The translations under genes and the position numbers were made by a program. From Candidatus Gastranaerophilales bacterium (lineage in GTDB: Bacteria > Cyanobacteriota > Vampirovibrionia > Gastranaerophilales > Gastranaerophilaceae): a stretch of DNA of 60,761 nucleotides. Below the pieces are notes generated by a model that had not been told where the DNA came from, ran no database searches, and saw only the letters and a list, made by a program, of their open reading frames with translations. The stretch is taken from the NCBI GenBank assembly GCA_944324305.1, contig CALUVV010000012.1:1-60761 (forward strand), written 5' to 3'. Below, one piece after another: positions 17,390-26,997 of this stretch; positions within the stretch are counted from its first letter, which is position 1; each line of letters starts with the position of its first letter.

Positions 17390-18673
17390 TTATAAAACAA
17401 TTTGGGTACCTAGGATAATCCTGTGACTATCCTCGGTATTTTCATTATCACAGAATACGTAATTTAATATTAAACGCAGTGCCTGCCCTTTAATAAAATA
17501 ATTTAAACCTACAGAATACTCTCTGCTTTTATTATTTGCAATATCTCTGTTGGGGTCAAACTGATCATAGCGCGCTAGAATATGCAGTTTTTGAGTAATC
17601 CTGTATGCAAGAGTTGTATAAAAACCTTCGGCTTTATCCGTACTTCTGTATGTTCCGTTGTAACCGTCCGCTATTGCATATTCGAAATTTGCCATAAACT
17701 TTTTATATCTGTAGCTTGCATAAGCTCCGCCAACTGTATAATCCGTATCGTTATGCCCCGCGTTTAAACCTCCGCCGAGCACGAGTGTTCCGTATTTTCC
17801 GTCAGTTTTGCCAAGAGGTTTAAGGTTTACCCAGCCCGTAAACTCCGCTCCGGGAAAAAATTCTTTAAAAAACCTGTCGGAACTGTTTAATGCAACACTG
17901 TAGTCAATTAAATCGTAGTCTCCTACAACCCTGACACCTAAAGCTCTTGTGTTTCCGAATGTTCTTGAAATCTGCGAACGCATTGCAAAAGGAAGAACGT
18001 AAGACCCCATACCGCCTTCAACACCGACCTGATTTCGTGAATTCCCGATGATAATCTTATGATGAGGAATACGTGTGTTCATTATATATGCATCAGTTAC
18101 AAGCCCCTGCAGGTATGTTCTGTTTTCACCGTTTTTAAAATTAAACTGTAACTTAAAATCGGTATTCTTGTCTTTGAAATCCCCTACAACACCCGCTTCC
18201 ATAAACCCGAAACCATAGTCGGTATCATAATCCGAATCTTCAAAATCAAATCCGAAATTTCCCTGATAAGCACCGTAAAATTGAACTTTATCAATCGGAC
18301 CTTTTTTATATTTAAAAGTTAATTCGTCTTTAAGCAAAAATGAAGGAATTGTTGTTCTTTCCAGCTTCTTTTTATAAATTCTTCCAAAAAGCGATTCTTC
18401 CTCAATCTTAAAAGGATGTTCCGTCTCCTGATTAGTATCAATCAGGTTGTCAAAAATCGAGAATTCAGTATCGACGTTATCCCTTATAATATCTTTTTGA
18501 ACCCAGTCGTCTTTTTCATTGCTTTCCGAATTCTTAGAAACATCAAGATGGATAACTTCCTGCTTTTCTACAGGTTTAATTTCCTTGTGTTTGTTTTTTC
18601 CTAAAGCAAACACAGGCGGGGCAAACATCATTAAAATAAGTATTAAAGCTATTCTCTTAAAAAAATAGTTCAC
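17390..18673 (-). CDS. Outer-membrane porin-like beta-barrel protein
   Basis: 427 residues. The signal peptide MNYFFKRIALILILMMFAPPVFA is followed by a charged linker and, from about 100 onward, alternating aromatic strands such as VQFYGAYQGNFGFDF, FKLQFNFKNG and LHILARYDQFDP, ending near a terminal Leu. This resembles phosphate-selective porin O/P or short-chain porins. It indicates an outer membrane. Substrate unknown. It is convergent with prepilin B. Confidence 0.78.
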   Translation of the reverse strand: MNYFFKRIALILILMMFAPPVFALGKNKHKEIKPVEKQEVIHLDVSKNSESNEKDDWVQKDIIRDNVDTEFSIFDNLIDTNQETEHPFKIEEESLFGRIYKKKLERTTIPSFLLKDELTFKYKKGPIDKVQFYGAYQGNFGFDFEDSDYDTDYGFGFMEAGVVGDFKDKNTDFKLQFNFKNGENRTYLQGLVTDAYIMNTRIPHHKIIIGNSRNQVGVEGGMGSYVLPFAMRSQISRTFGNTRALGVRVVGDYDLIDYSVALNSSDRFFKEFFPGAEFTGWVNLKPLGKTDGKYGTLVLGGGLNAGHNDTDYTVGGAYASYRYKKFMANFEYAIADGYNGTYRSTDKAEGFYTTLAYRITQKLHILARYDQFDPNRDIANNKSREYSVGLNYFIKGQALRLILNYVFCDNENTEDSHRIILGTQIVL

Positions 18674-18734
18674 AAATATTAATGTAACACAAAATTAGTG
18701 CAAAAAAAATTTTTTTTAGTGTATATTAATTATT

Positions 18735-20159
18735 ATGACAAATGTAACAAGAAATGAAAAATCTTCAAAAGTAAAAGCCCCGATAGTAGAAGCCTTAAAA
18801 AAAGCTTATGAAAACCCCACTTACCAGTTTCATATTCCGGGTCATACAAAGGGAAACGGCTCTTTGCCCGAATTTAAGAAACTTATCGGTAAAAAAGCTT
18901 TATCAATAGATACAACAGATGAATTTGACGGGCTTGGAACACTTCATCCGGCAACAGGTCCGATAAAAGAAGCACAAGAACTTGCAGCAAAGGCATTCGG
19001 TGCAAAAAAAACTTTCTTTTTAATAAACGGTTCTACAGCGGGAAACCTTGCTCTTGCAATGGGTTTAACCAAAAGAGGACAAAAAATTATTACAAACAGA
19101 AACTGTCACCGTTCTATTTTAACAGGAATGATAATTTCAGGAGCTGAACCTTTATGGCTTATACCTAAAAAGTTTGAGGAATGGGGTATCTGGGGAAATG
19201 TTACACCCGAAAGCGTTGAAGAAATGCTTAGTAAAAACCCGGATGCGGGAATGGTTTGGATTACAAACCCGACCTATGAAGGCGTTGTTTCTGACATTAA
19301 ATCAATTGCAGAAATCTGCAAAAAACATAATGTTCCGCTTATTGTTGACGAAGCGCATGCCTGCCTGTGGAACTTTAACAGCCACCTTCCGACAACTGCC
19401 TTGAAACTCGGAGCAGATGCCGTTGTCCACTCTTTGCACAAGACAGGCGGAAGCATGAGCCAGAGTTCTATGCTTCATATTGCGGAAAATTCTCTGCTTG
19501 ATGCTGATGCTGTTGAAAAAGCTTTGAAACTGCTTCATACAACAAGCCCTTCTTTAATGCTTCTTGCCAGCCTTGATGCCGCACGCGCAAACCTTGACAG
19601 CCCGCGCGGAAGAAAACAGCTTGAAAGAGCGGTGCAAAATGCAAAATTCCTCAGACGAGAAATCGATAAACTTGAACATATTCATCATCTTCAACCCGAT
19701 TTCGGCTATAAAACAGATATTACTAAAGTATTTATCAGAGATGACAGGCTTTCGGGTAAACGCCTAGAATCAATTTTGGAAATTGATTTTAATATAGAAG
19801 TTGAAAGCGCATCAGATGCAGGACTTTTGATTTTATCAAATATCGGAAATACAAGAAGCGACATGCAATATCTTGTTAAATGCTTACAGCAGATTGACAA
19901 AACACATTACACAGACATCTGCTATCTTGAAAAGAAAAAGCACATGCCTATGCTTACTCCGATTATAAAAATGACCTTGCGCGAAGCTTTTTATTCTCAT
20001 AAAGAAGTAATCTCAAAAGAACACGCTGCCGGAAGGATTGCCGCAGAAGTAATCGCAGAGTGTCCTCCCGGAATTGCTGTCCTGCTGCCCGGTGAATTGA
20101 TTACGGAAGAGCACATGCCTTATCTTGTAGATTACGATACTATTGAAGTTATAAAATAA
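18735..20159 (+). CDS. speA: Arginine/lysine/ornithine decarboxylase (probable arginine)
   Basis: 474 residues, a PLP fold-type I Orn/Lys/Arg decarboxylase of the short form found in Firmicutes and Cyanobacteria. FHIPGHTKGNG (32-42) and DTTDEFDGLGTLHPATGPI (59-77) are family signatures, IVDEAHACLWNF (203-214) binds the cofactor, and the PLP lysine is in SLHKTGG (K236). Substrate is inferred as arginine from the arginase-family and speE genes nearby. TATATT lies 7 nt before the ATG, so it may be leaderless. Confidence 0.88.
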   Translation: MTNVTRNEKSSKVKAPIVEALKKAYENPTYQFHIPGHTKGNGSLPEFKKLIGKKALSIDTTDEFDGLGTLHPATGPIKEAQELAAKAFGAKKTFFLINGSTAGNLALAMGLTKRGQKIITNRNCHRSILTGMIISGAEPLWLIPKKFEEWGIWGNVTPESVEEMLSKNPDAGMVWITNPTYEGVVSDIKSIAEICKKHNVPLIVDEAHACLWNFNSHLPTTALKLGADAVVHSLHKTGGSMSQSSMLHIAENSLLDADAVEKALKLLHTTSPSLMLLASLDAARANLDSPRGRKQLERAVQNAKFLRREIDKLEHIHHLQPDFGYKTDITKVFIRDDRLSGKRLESILEIDFNIEVESASDAGLLILSNIGNTRSDMQYLVKCLQQIDKTHYTDICYLEKKKHMPMLTPIIKMTLREAFYSHKEVISKEHAAGRIAAEVIAECPPGIAVLLPGELITEEHMPYLVDYDTIEVIK

Positions 20160-20214
20160 TTTCTTTACATATAATGAAAAATTTGCTATCCTTTTTTATA
20201 AAAGGTTGGTGAGT

Positions 20215-21108
20215 ATGCATATAAATAATGTTTCACAAAAGACTTCAATTCAGGTGATTGCAGGTTTTTTGTTTGTTTCCGTAATTTATACAGGCGTAAT
20301 GTCTGCTATGTACTTTTCAATATCAGGCGGAGATTGGTCAATTCCTCATTTCTGGAATTGGGTAATAACTTCATATAATTCACTTTTAGCAGACAACCCT
20401 GAAGATCCATGGATTGCATGGTTAACATTTATAATTTTGCCGGCAGTATTCTATTTGGGATTAATCGTTTCAATCATATCAAGGCAGATGGCTTTAAACA
20501 AGCTAAACTCATCACTTAATCTTAAATCGGTTGATTTTCTGCAGGGAAGAATTAATTTTAATTTTAATAAGTCCCAATATAATTTTGTCTGCGGGTATAG
20601 TGATATAAACGCACTGCAAATGGTTTTAAAAACAGCAGTTGTTCATAATAAATACGGCTCATACATTACCTTAAAAGAAATTGTTCTTAATTTTAAAGTT
20701 CTGAACAACAAAAAATTCTCAATATCAAATACACCTCTTTCACCAACAAGATTTATATATAAAATTATAGATTACAGCAGAAACATAAATGATTTTACCT
20801 ACAAATTTGAAGGAGCAGGCGAACAAACGGATATAAAAGAAAAAATTGAGAATTATCTGTATAAAGGCTCCAAGCCTATGCTTACAAAAAAGATTGAAGA
20901 AAAGTTTAAATTGCTTTCAATCGCACTCTTTGCAGTGGGCGTATACATTATTATTAAGACGAACGACCAGCTTGTTACTTACTTTAAAGACGGTTCATGG
21001 TTTGTATTAGCGCCAATCCTGGCATTTATAGCAATATCCTTCATCATTGATATAATTCTCATTATTGACAAGATAAAAGAAAAAAATACCAGAGGTTATA
21101 ATGGATAA
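20215..21108 (+). CDS. Multi-pass membrane protein, unknown
   Basis: 297 residues from the ATG at 20215 (GGTGAG upstream); the TTG at 20206 is rejected. Two membrane segments near the N-terminus (about 14-34, 60-82) and two near the C-terminus (about 230-250, 260-282) enclose a soluble domain of about 140 residues. No recognised motif. It overlaps the next gene by 8 nt, so the two products probably act together. Confidence 0.65.
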   Translation: MHINNVSQKTSIQVIAGFLFVSVIYTGVMSAMYFSISGGDWSIPHFWNWVITSYNSLLADNPEDPWIAWLTFIILPAVFYLGLIVSIISRQMALNKLNSSLNLKSVDFLQGRINFNFNKSQYNFVCGYSDINALQMVLKTAVVHNKYGSYITLKEIVLNFKVLNNKKFSISNTPLSPTRFIYKIIDYSRNINDFTYKFEGAGEQTDIKEKIENYLYKGSKPMLTKKIEEKFKLLSIALFAVGVYIIIKTNDQLVTYFKDGSWFVLAPILAFIAISFIIDIILIIDKIKEKNTRGYNG

Positions 21109-22348
21109 AAAAGAACTAGAAAAGCTTACAGATACACTTTTAGACAAAGTACCGTCTCTTACAAAAGATTCAAGTCCTGAAGAAAAACAAAAAGTTTTGG
21201 ATGAAATAAACTATCTTCTTCAATTTGATCCTCTTAATCTTAAATTACTTGAGTGGAAAGTACTTTATTATTCAGCAATTGAAGATTATGATAACGTATT
21301 ACTTGCTCATAAAGAGTTCTTAAAAGCTGCACCTGATAATACAGAACTGGATGATTTAGTAGAAATATGCAAAGAATCAATAAAAACAGATAATAAGTCT
21401 TATACAGCAAAAGCCGCTTCCAATCAGGAACCGGGGTTACTTGATAAACTTCCCCCGCAATTTTTGCTTGCCGCAAAAATTTTTATACTCGCAGCTGTTT
21501 TATACTTTTGCTGCCCTGCATTATTTTTCTCTTACAATGACAACAAAATGTTAAATATCAGAGATTATTCAAAGTTTCAAAATATACAAGTTAATCCAAT
21601 GAGTAAATATAACTATTTAACAAAAAAACAAATCTTTGATATAAGAAAAAAACATGTAAAAAATTCTCTTTTTTCAACAGAAACTTATGAGCCGGATGCA
21701 AGAGTTTTCGGAGCAATTGCTGACAGTAAACCATGGTGGGGAACTGTAACCTGCGGACAGCTAAATTACAAAGGAGACTACCATGAAAGAATTGAAGGAG
21801 CGTCAAAAGTCAGTGCTCAAATGAATAATCCTGATGCACTTGTCGGTTTAAGCCTGCCGTTTTTGCCATGGGATTTAGGAGATAACAAAGAATTTTGTAC
21901 GGCAGATTATGCTAAATTTTTGCCTTTATCAATTAAATATAACAAAAATAATAATTTAATTATTGCAAAATACAAACTGACAAAGAACTTTTTAAAATTC
22001 CGTGCAAGAGTTAACGGCAGGAATACAAGATATCCCATACAGTTATCGGGGCTTAACGCGCTTGATTTCGGTTACGATTATGTTTACGCATTCGATACAA
22101 AAAACATAAGTATGTTTGAAGAAAATAATAATGTAACTGATGACGTAAAAATCTTCAGGGATTATATTCATCCCGGCGGAAGCTGCAAATTTAAAGACGG
22201 CTGTAATAATATTTCTCCCATGCAGAATGATTTAATGTTTACCGTAACAGCTTTACCCGCGGAGATTAACTTAAAACTATGGAAAAAGAAACCAATAAAT
22301 AAATATATTAAAGCAGATATTTATTACAGAATACAATTCACAGAATAA
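21101..22348 (+). CDS. Single-pass membrane protein with TPR-like N-terminus
   Basis: 415 residues. The N-terminal 100 residues are helical and TPR-like (LNLKLLEWKVLYYSAIEDYDNV), then a membrane helix (about 117-138) and an extracytoplasmic domain of about 270 residues with Trp- and Cys-containing stretches (PWWGTVTCGQL, GGSCKFKDGCNN). No family recognised. Overlaps the upstream membrane gene by 8 nt; ends at a strong terminator. Confidence 0.65.
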   Translation: MDKKELEKLTDTLLDKVPSLTKDSSPEEKQKVLDEINYLLQFDPLNLKLLEWKVLYYSAIEDYDNVLLAHKEFLKAAPDNTELDDLVEICKESIKTDNKSYTAKAASNQEPGLLDKLPPQFLLAAKIFILAAVLYFCCPALFFSYNDNKMLNIRDYSKFQNIQVNPMSKYNYLTKKQIFDIRKKHVKNSLFSTETYEPDARVFGAIADSKPWWGTVTCGQLNYKGDYHERIEGASKVSAQMNNPDALVGLSLPFLPWDLGDNKEFCTADYAKFLPLSIKYNKNNNLIIAKYKLTKNFLKFRARVNGRNTRYPIQLSGLNALDFGYDYVYAFDTKNISMFEENNNVTDDVKIFRDYIHPGGSCKFKDGCNNISPMQNDLMFTVTALPAEINLKLWKKKPINKYIKADIYYRIQFTE

Positions 22349-22380
22349 AAAAAGACCGGCAAAAATACCGGTCTTTTTTA
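22349..22380. terminator. Bidirectional intrinsic terminator
   Basis: AAAGACCGG and CCGGTCTTT form a stem with A/T tracts on both sides, ending the membrane-protein pair (+) and the rpsR operon (-). Confidence 0.88.
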
Positions 22381-22392
22381 TTTGATAACTGA

Positions 22393-22626
22393 TTAGTCGA
22401 AAACGTAATCGATAATAGCAGCTTCTCTTGCGCGTTTAATTGCTGTTGCAATCATTCTCTGGTGTTTAGCGCAGTTACCTGTAATTCTGCGCGGAATAAT
22501 TTTTCCGGCTTCAGTCAGGTATCTTTTCAACTTTGCTGCATCTTTGTAATCGATTGCTTCAACTTTGTCGCCGCAAAGACTGCAGTTTTTACGTTTTTTC
22601 TTTTCGTCGTTGTTTTGTCTTGCCAT
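22393..22626 (-). CDS. rpsR: Ribosomal protein bS18
   Basis: 77 residues. Core bS18 pattern: [33 protein letters not shown] and [12 protein letters not shown]. The N-terminus carries a CSLCGDK pair of Cys. Last gene of the conserved rpsF-ssb-rpsR cluster. Confidence 0.96.
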   Translation of the reverse strand: MARQNNDEKKKRKNCSLCGDKVEAIDYKDAAKLKRYLTEAGKIIPRRITGNCAKHQRMIATAIKRAREAAIIDYVFD

Positions 22627-22672
22627 TTTTTTATTTAGCCTTTCTAGCCTGTTTATATTGTACTACTCTATT

Positions 22673-23071
22673 TTAAAAAGGAATTTCATCCTCGTTAATT
22701 AATTCGTTTGACATATCATCGGATTCAAACTTAACGATTTCTTCCGTTCCGAATTTTTGGTTTGCCGGCGCGCCTTCACCTTCTAATCTTTCAATTGTAT
22801 TTGCATCAATTTCATAGATTCTTTTTTCGGAGCCGTCGTCCATTTTAACGGCTGCTGTCTGAAGTCTGCCTTCAACCAGAACTCTTTCACCTTTTGTCAA
22901 AGATGAAACAATTTCATCAAGTGCATTTCTTTTAGAGAGAACTCTTATCAAAGTTTCTTCTCTTTCACCGATGTTAAGAACAAAAGCAGATACCGCAACA
23001 TTGTTTTGTGTAAAACGTTTTTCCGGTGCTCTGTATACTGTTCCGGTAACTACTGATTTTGCAAGGCTCAT
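22673..23071 (-). CDS. ssb: Single-stranded DNA-binding protein
   Basis: 132 residues. An OB fold with VVTGTVYRAPEKRFTQNNVAVSAFVLNI and GERVLVEGRLQT, and the acidic C-terminal tip NEDEIPF that recruits partner proteins. Between rpsF and rpsR, the standard position. Confidence 0.95.
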   Translation of the reverse strand: MSLAKSVVTGTVYRAPEKRFTQNNVAVSAFVLNIGEREETLIRVLSKRNALDEIVSSLTKGERVLVEGRLQTAAVKMDDGSEKRIYEIDANTIERLEGEGAPANQKFGTEEIVKFESDDMSNELINEDEIPF

Positions 23072-23074
23072 ATT

Positions 23075-23371
23075 TTATACTCCTGCTTTTGAAACTTCTA
23101 AAAACATTGTTCTTAAAATGTTGTCGCTTAATCTTAACTGGCGTCTGAATTCTGCTACTTTTTCAGCAGGCAAGCTTAAAACTGAAGTTACGAAAAATCC
23201 GTCTCTGAAATTTTGGATATCGTAAGCAAGTTTTTTTCTGCCTGTTTTGTCTGTAGATTCTACTTTACCGCCTAATTCGGAAACCAAAGCATTTAATCTT
23301 TCAACTGCTTTATCTACTTCTTCTGCGTCTAAATTCGGTTTAAACACAGTTAATAATTCATAAGTTTTCAT
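23075..23371 (-). CDS. rpsF: Ribosomal protein bS6
   Basis: 98 residues from the ATG at 23371 with SD AAGGAG; the longer ORF start at 23449 runs into dapF and is rejected. MKTYELLTVFKPNLDAEEVD and GRKKLAYDIQNFRDGFFV are typical. Ends just before ssb. Confidence 0.95.
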   Translation of the reverse strand: MKTYELLTVFKPNLDAEEVDKAVERLNALVSELGGKVESTDKTGRKKLAYDIQNFRDGFFVTSVLSLPAEKVAEFRRQLRLSDNILRTMFLEVSKAGV

Positions 23372-23429
23372 TACTATTCTCCTTCGTTTTTTAGTGTATG
23401 AAATAATAATATCATGGAAATACTGTATT

Positions 23430-24263
23430 TTACAATATATACTCTGCAAAAAAGGTGTAGTTTGCCGAACCTATGAGGAAAATATCCTGCTGTGTATCTT
23501 CCTTAGACCCTTGCCATTCAACGAATACGGGACCTCCGAGAAGGTTAACTTTAACTTTTTGTTCTGTTAAGTTATTTAAAACACATGCAACAACGCTTGC
23601 GCAGGCACCTGTTCCGCAGGCCAATGTAATACCGCAGCCGCGTTCGTAAACTCGCATATCTATTTCCATACGTGATTTAACTTTTACAAATTCGGTATTA
23701 GTTTTTTCGGGGAAAAATTCGTGTTTTTCGATAGCGGGACCGTATTTAACCGCAAGTTCCATGGGGTCTTCATCCGTTATAATCACACAGTGCGGATTTC
23801 CCATTGATACGGGCGTAATATCGAATTCTCTGTCCAGAGCATTCAAAGTTCTTTCACCCCAGAATGGAATTTTTTTATCTTCCAAAACAGGCTTGCCCAT
23901 ATTTACTTTTATAAGGCCGTTTTCCAAAAGCTCGGGTTTTATAACTCCTGCAAGGGTTTCAACACTGAACGCTTTTTTATCGACAAGTTTATTGTCATAA
24001 GCATATTTAGCAAAACATCTCATGCCGTTTCCGCACATTTGCGCCGTTGAACCGTCCGAGTTATAAAAATACCATCCTAAATCTGTATCTTCTGTATCAG
24101 TTTTAGGGATTATCATACCGTCTGCACCGACGCCGAAGTGTCTGTCACAAACTTTTTTGGCAAGTTCATCCATCTTCATGCCGGTCTTTTCATATTCGGG
24201 ATAATCAATAATTACAAAATCATTCCCGCAGCCGTGCATTTTTGTTAACTTTATAGTTTTCAT
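23430..24263 (-). CDS. dapF: Diaminopimelate epimerase
   Basis: 277 residues. The two catalytic cysteines are in MCGNGMRCFAKYA (about 76-88) and CGITLACGTGACAS (about 211-224); the start MKTIKLTKMHGCGNDFVIID is typical. Makes meso-diaminopimelate for lysine and peptidoglycan, so the wall is DAP-type. Upstream of rpsF on the same strand. Confidence 0.95.
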   Translation of the reverse strand: MKTIKLTKMHGCGNDFVIIDYPEYEKTGMKMDELAKKVCDRHFGVGADGMIIPKTDTEDTDLGWYFYNSDGSTAQMCGNGMRCFAKYAYDNKLVDKKAFSVETLAGVIKPELLENGLIKVNMGKPVLEDKKIPFWGERTLNALDREFDITPVSMGNPHCVIITDEDPMELAVKYGPAIEKHEFFPEKTNTEFVKVKSRMEIDMRVYERGCGITLACGTGACASVVACVLNNLTEQKVKVNLLGGPVFVEWQGSKEDTQQDIFLIGSANYTFFAEYIL

Positions 24264-24288
24264 AAAAATTATATCCTTTCAGCTGTTG

Positions 24289-25260
24289 TTAATTATACCA
24301 TGATGAAAGAATATTTTCCGAAAACAGAGCATCTAATTTTTCGCGGCCGAAATCAAGATTTGAGGACACATGTAATAATGAGTAAGAAGTGGGGTCAAAC
24401 AACGGTTTTTTCAATTTTAATATCTGTGTAAGCTTTACTGATATATAACCTGCCAATTTCCCGCACCAGAGAGGGAGAAAGAGCGTTTTGAACTTTTTAT
24501 CGGGAAAATATTTTGATGCAATTTTTCTGTAGTAATCATCAATAGTCATAATATTTTCATCTGTCAAATTAACAGCCTCACCATTACAGCAGTTCAGACA
24601 GGCGCAATAAAGCGCAGCTTTTGCAACGGTTAAGACATTTACCGCCGGCCATCTGTTTTTACCTCTCCATTTGCCGAAATGTATGATGTACGGAGAATAT
24701 TTTAAAAAAGTTTTAATACGATGTTCAAGAGTTTTATCGTTTTCGCCGTATACCGCTCCCGGGCGTAATATTACGTATTTTGATTTATCCAAATTTGATG
24801 CAAGCCATTTTTCAGCTTTAATCTTATATTTCGGATAGGGGTTTTTCGGATTTTTATCAAAGCAAAGTTCGTTTTCATGTTCGCCGAAAAAGTCTTTTAT
24901 ACCGTAAACATCAGTCGATGATATAAATATAAACTTTTCGAGCGCAAATTCGGAAAGGTATTTTACGGGTTCAAAATTAACTTCTAAAGCTTCTTCATCT
25001 GAAATAACATCTGACGCAATACCTGCGGCATGAAGAATTATATCAGGCCGAAAATCTCCACAGGCGGACATAAAAGAATTTTTATCTCTTATATCCGCTT
25101 TTAAAATTTTAATATTATTAATATTTTCCAATTCTTCGGGAATATTTTTATGCACAAGCGCGTATACATCAAAATGAGGGTTTTGTGCAAACATTTTAAC
25201 CGCATGAAGCCCTATAAACCCGCCTGCTCCGGTAATCAGCACTGATTTATCAGATAACAT
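24289..25260 (-). CDS. NAD(P)-dependent extended SDR (epimerase/reductase)
   Basis: 323 residues from the ATG at 25260; the ORF start at 25284 overlaps the upstream gene more. VLITGAGGFIGLHA (Rossmann GxxGxxG), ISSTDVYG (catalytic Ser/Thr) and YPKYKIKAE (YxxxK) are present. The substrate is unknown. It overlaps the AOS-family gene by 11 nt, and this AOS-SDR pairing resembles serine palmitoyltransferase with the ceramide-pathway reductase CerR; sugar epimerase remains possible. Confidence 0.82.
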   Translation of the reverse strand: MLSDKSVLITGAGGFIGLHAVKMFAQNPHFDVYALVHKNIPEELENINNIKILKADIRDKNSFMSACGDFRPDIILHAAGIASDVISDEEALEVNFEPVKYLSEFALEKFIFISSTDVYGIKDFFGEHENELCFDKNPKNPYPKYKIKAEKWLASNLDKSKYVILRPGAVYGENDKTLEHRIKTFLKYSPYIIHFGKWRGKNRWPAVNVLTVAKAALYCACLNCCNGEAVNLTDENIMTIDDYYRKIASKYFPDKKFKTLFLPLWCGKLAGYISVKLTQILKLKKPLFDPTSYSLLHVSSNLDFGREKLDALFSENILSSWYN

Positions 25261-26518
25261 TAAATTTTTTCCCCGCTTCTTCAAGAATTTTTACGGCTCT
25301 GTCAATCTGTTTAAAGGTAAGCTCTTTCATTGCGCAAAGCCGCAGCCTGCATTCTTTTCTGCGCACAGCAGGATAAGTTACTATATTCGTATACAAGCCG
25401 CTGCGCAGAAGTTCCGCATGAATTTTAAAAAGTTTTTCCTCATCATAAATCATTACGGGTATAATCGCTGATTGGGTATGAGCAATATCAAAGCCTGCTT
25501 CCGTTAATTTTGATTTAAGGTAATTAATTTTTTCCCACAAAACATCTCTGCCCGCATTGTCATTTTCAAAAAGCTTAAAAACTTCGTTTAAACCGCCTGC
25601 AACAGATGCAGGAAGGGCTGTCGAAAAGAAATAAGTTCTTGCATAAAGTCTTAAATACTGAATAATTTCAAAAGATGCAGCGCAGTAACCGCCGAGACCT
25701 CCCGGAGATTTGCTCAGCATTCCGACATGCAAATCAATTTTATCAATTACATTGTAATATTCGGCAGACCCGCGCCCTGTTTCTCCCACAATTCCGACGC
25801 CATGAGCATCGTCAACCATTACTCTGCAATTGTATTCCCTCGCAAGCTCTGTGATAATATCCAATCTTGCAATGTCGCCGTCCATCGAAAATACACCGTC
25901 GGTAATAATTAATCTTCCTGTCTGTTCTTCGGGAATTTTCTTTAAAACTCTCTCAAGCCCTTTCATATCAGAATGAGGATAGACCTTAATATCAGCCCCT
26001 GAAAGTCTGCATCCGTCAAAAATTGATGCATGATTTGCGCTGTCATTAATTATTACATCGCCCTCGCTGCACAGTGCGGAAATTACTCCGACATTTGTGC
26101 CGTAGCCGCTGGGGAAAACTATTGCCGCATCGGTTTTGTAAAAATTTGCAATACGGCTTTCCAATTCTTTATGAATATCCGTTATCCCGACGTAATTGGA
26201 AACAGCACCCATGCCGTAACCGAATTTATTCAATGCATTTTGCGCTGCACGTATAACTTTCGGATGTGTAGACAAATTTAAATATGAATTTGACCCGAGC
26301 ATAATTACCGAACGAAATTCACCTGATTTGTTTCTGATAAGATATTCGCCCTGAAGCTTATCGCCCGCAACCATTCCCAAACCTTCATTACCCGTTAACG
26401 CTCCGCTTTTCAGAACATCATTAACCTTAAAGGCTTTTGTAAAAAGATCGTCGCCCGTTTCTGTTTTTGTAAAATTCTCAAACTTATTATGTACACTTAT
26501 CTGCTGTGCTTCTGCCAC
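25250..26518 (-). CDS. AOS-family PLP synthase (BioF/KBL/serine palmitoyltransferase-like)
   Basis: 422 residues from GTG at 26518, which has GGGAG 7 nt upstream; a longer in-frame start at 26584 has no SD. Family segments: LGSNSYLNLS, FPSGYGTNVG, NHASIFDGCRLS, GVFSMDGDIARL, VDDAHGVGIVG, and the PLP lysine in LSKSPGGLGGY. It condenses an amino acid with an acyl-CoA. SKS and the C-terminal region are like serine palmitoyltransferase, while VDDAHG is like BioF, so the substrate is not settled. Translationally coupled to the SDR gene downstream. Confidence 0.82.
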   Translation of the reverse strand: MAEAQQISVHNKFENFTKTETGDDLFTKAFKVNDVLKSGALTGNEGLGMVAGDKLQGEYLIRNKSGEFRSVIMLGSNSYLNLSTHPKVIRAAQNALNKFGYGMGAVSNYVGITDIHKELESRIANFYKTDAAIVFPSGYGTNVGVISALCSEGDVIINDSANHASIFDGCRLSGADIKVYPHSDMKGLERVLKKIPEEQTGRLIITDGVFSMDGDIARLDIITELAREYNCRVMVDDAHGVGIVGETGRGSAEYYNVIDKIDLHVGMLSKSPGGLGGYCAASFEIIQYLRLYARTYFFSTALPASVAGGLNEVFKLFENDNAGRDVLWEKINYLKSKLTEAGFDIAHTQSAIIPVMIYDEEKLFKIHAELLRSGLYTNIVTYPAVRRKECRLRLCAMKELTFKQIDRAVKILEEAGKKFNVI

Positions 26519-26670
26519 ACTATTTCTCCCAAATATATAAATAATAACTCTGTTATTATTGTATGGAAATCTTATATTATTCAATTATTTTAATTTTATT
26601 AGTGCGGGTAGTAATTATGATTATTATAATCATAACAATTTTTTGAATTTTTTATGATAGAATAGCTTGT

Positions 26671-26997
26671 ATGGTTAATGTGTTATTTTTGATTACAGCA
26701 ATTATTTTTGAAGTCATAGGGACAACCTTAATGAAGCTCTCAAACGGGCTGACAGTTTTGCTGCCGAGCATAGGTTTGTTTGTTTTTTATATTTTAAGCT
26801 TCAGCTGTCTATCAATGTCATTAAGAACGCTTGATGTAAGTCTTGCTTATGCTGTCTGGAGCGGCTTCGGAACTGCATTGATAGCTGCTATCGGAGTTAT
26901 TTTTTTCCATGAACAGATTAACCCTGTCAAAATAATCTCTCTTGCATTTATAATAATAGGAGTTGTCGGTTTAAACCTGAGCGGGATTAAGCATTAA
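26671..26997 (+). CDS. SMR-family small multidrug/guanidinium exporter
   Basis: 108 residues, four membrane helices, the SMR length. Essential Glu14 is in FEVIGTTLMK and the AYAVWSGFGT loop matches EmrE/QacE-type. Proton-coupled export of quaternary cations or guanidinium. TAGAAT lies 7 nt before the ATG with no SD, so probably leaderless. Its end overlaps the convergent Nudix gene by 27 nt. Confidence 0.92.
   Translation: MVNVLFLITAIIFEVIGTTLMKLSNGLTVLLPSIGLFVFYILSFSCLSMSLRTLDVSLAYAVWSGFGTALIAAIGVIFFHEQINPVKIISLAFIIIGVVGLNLSGIKH

Noticed and set aside
20206..20214. TTG start of the 300-residue membrane ORF
   Set aside because: The ATG at 20215 follows a purine-rich SD; the TTG lies within it.
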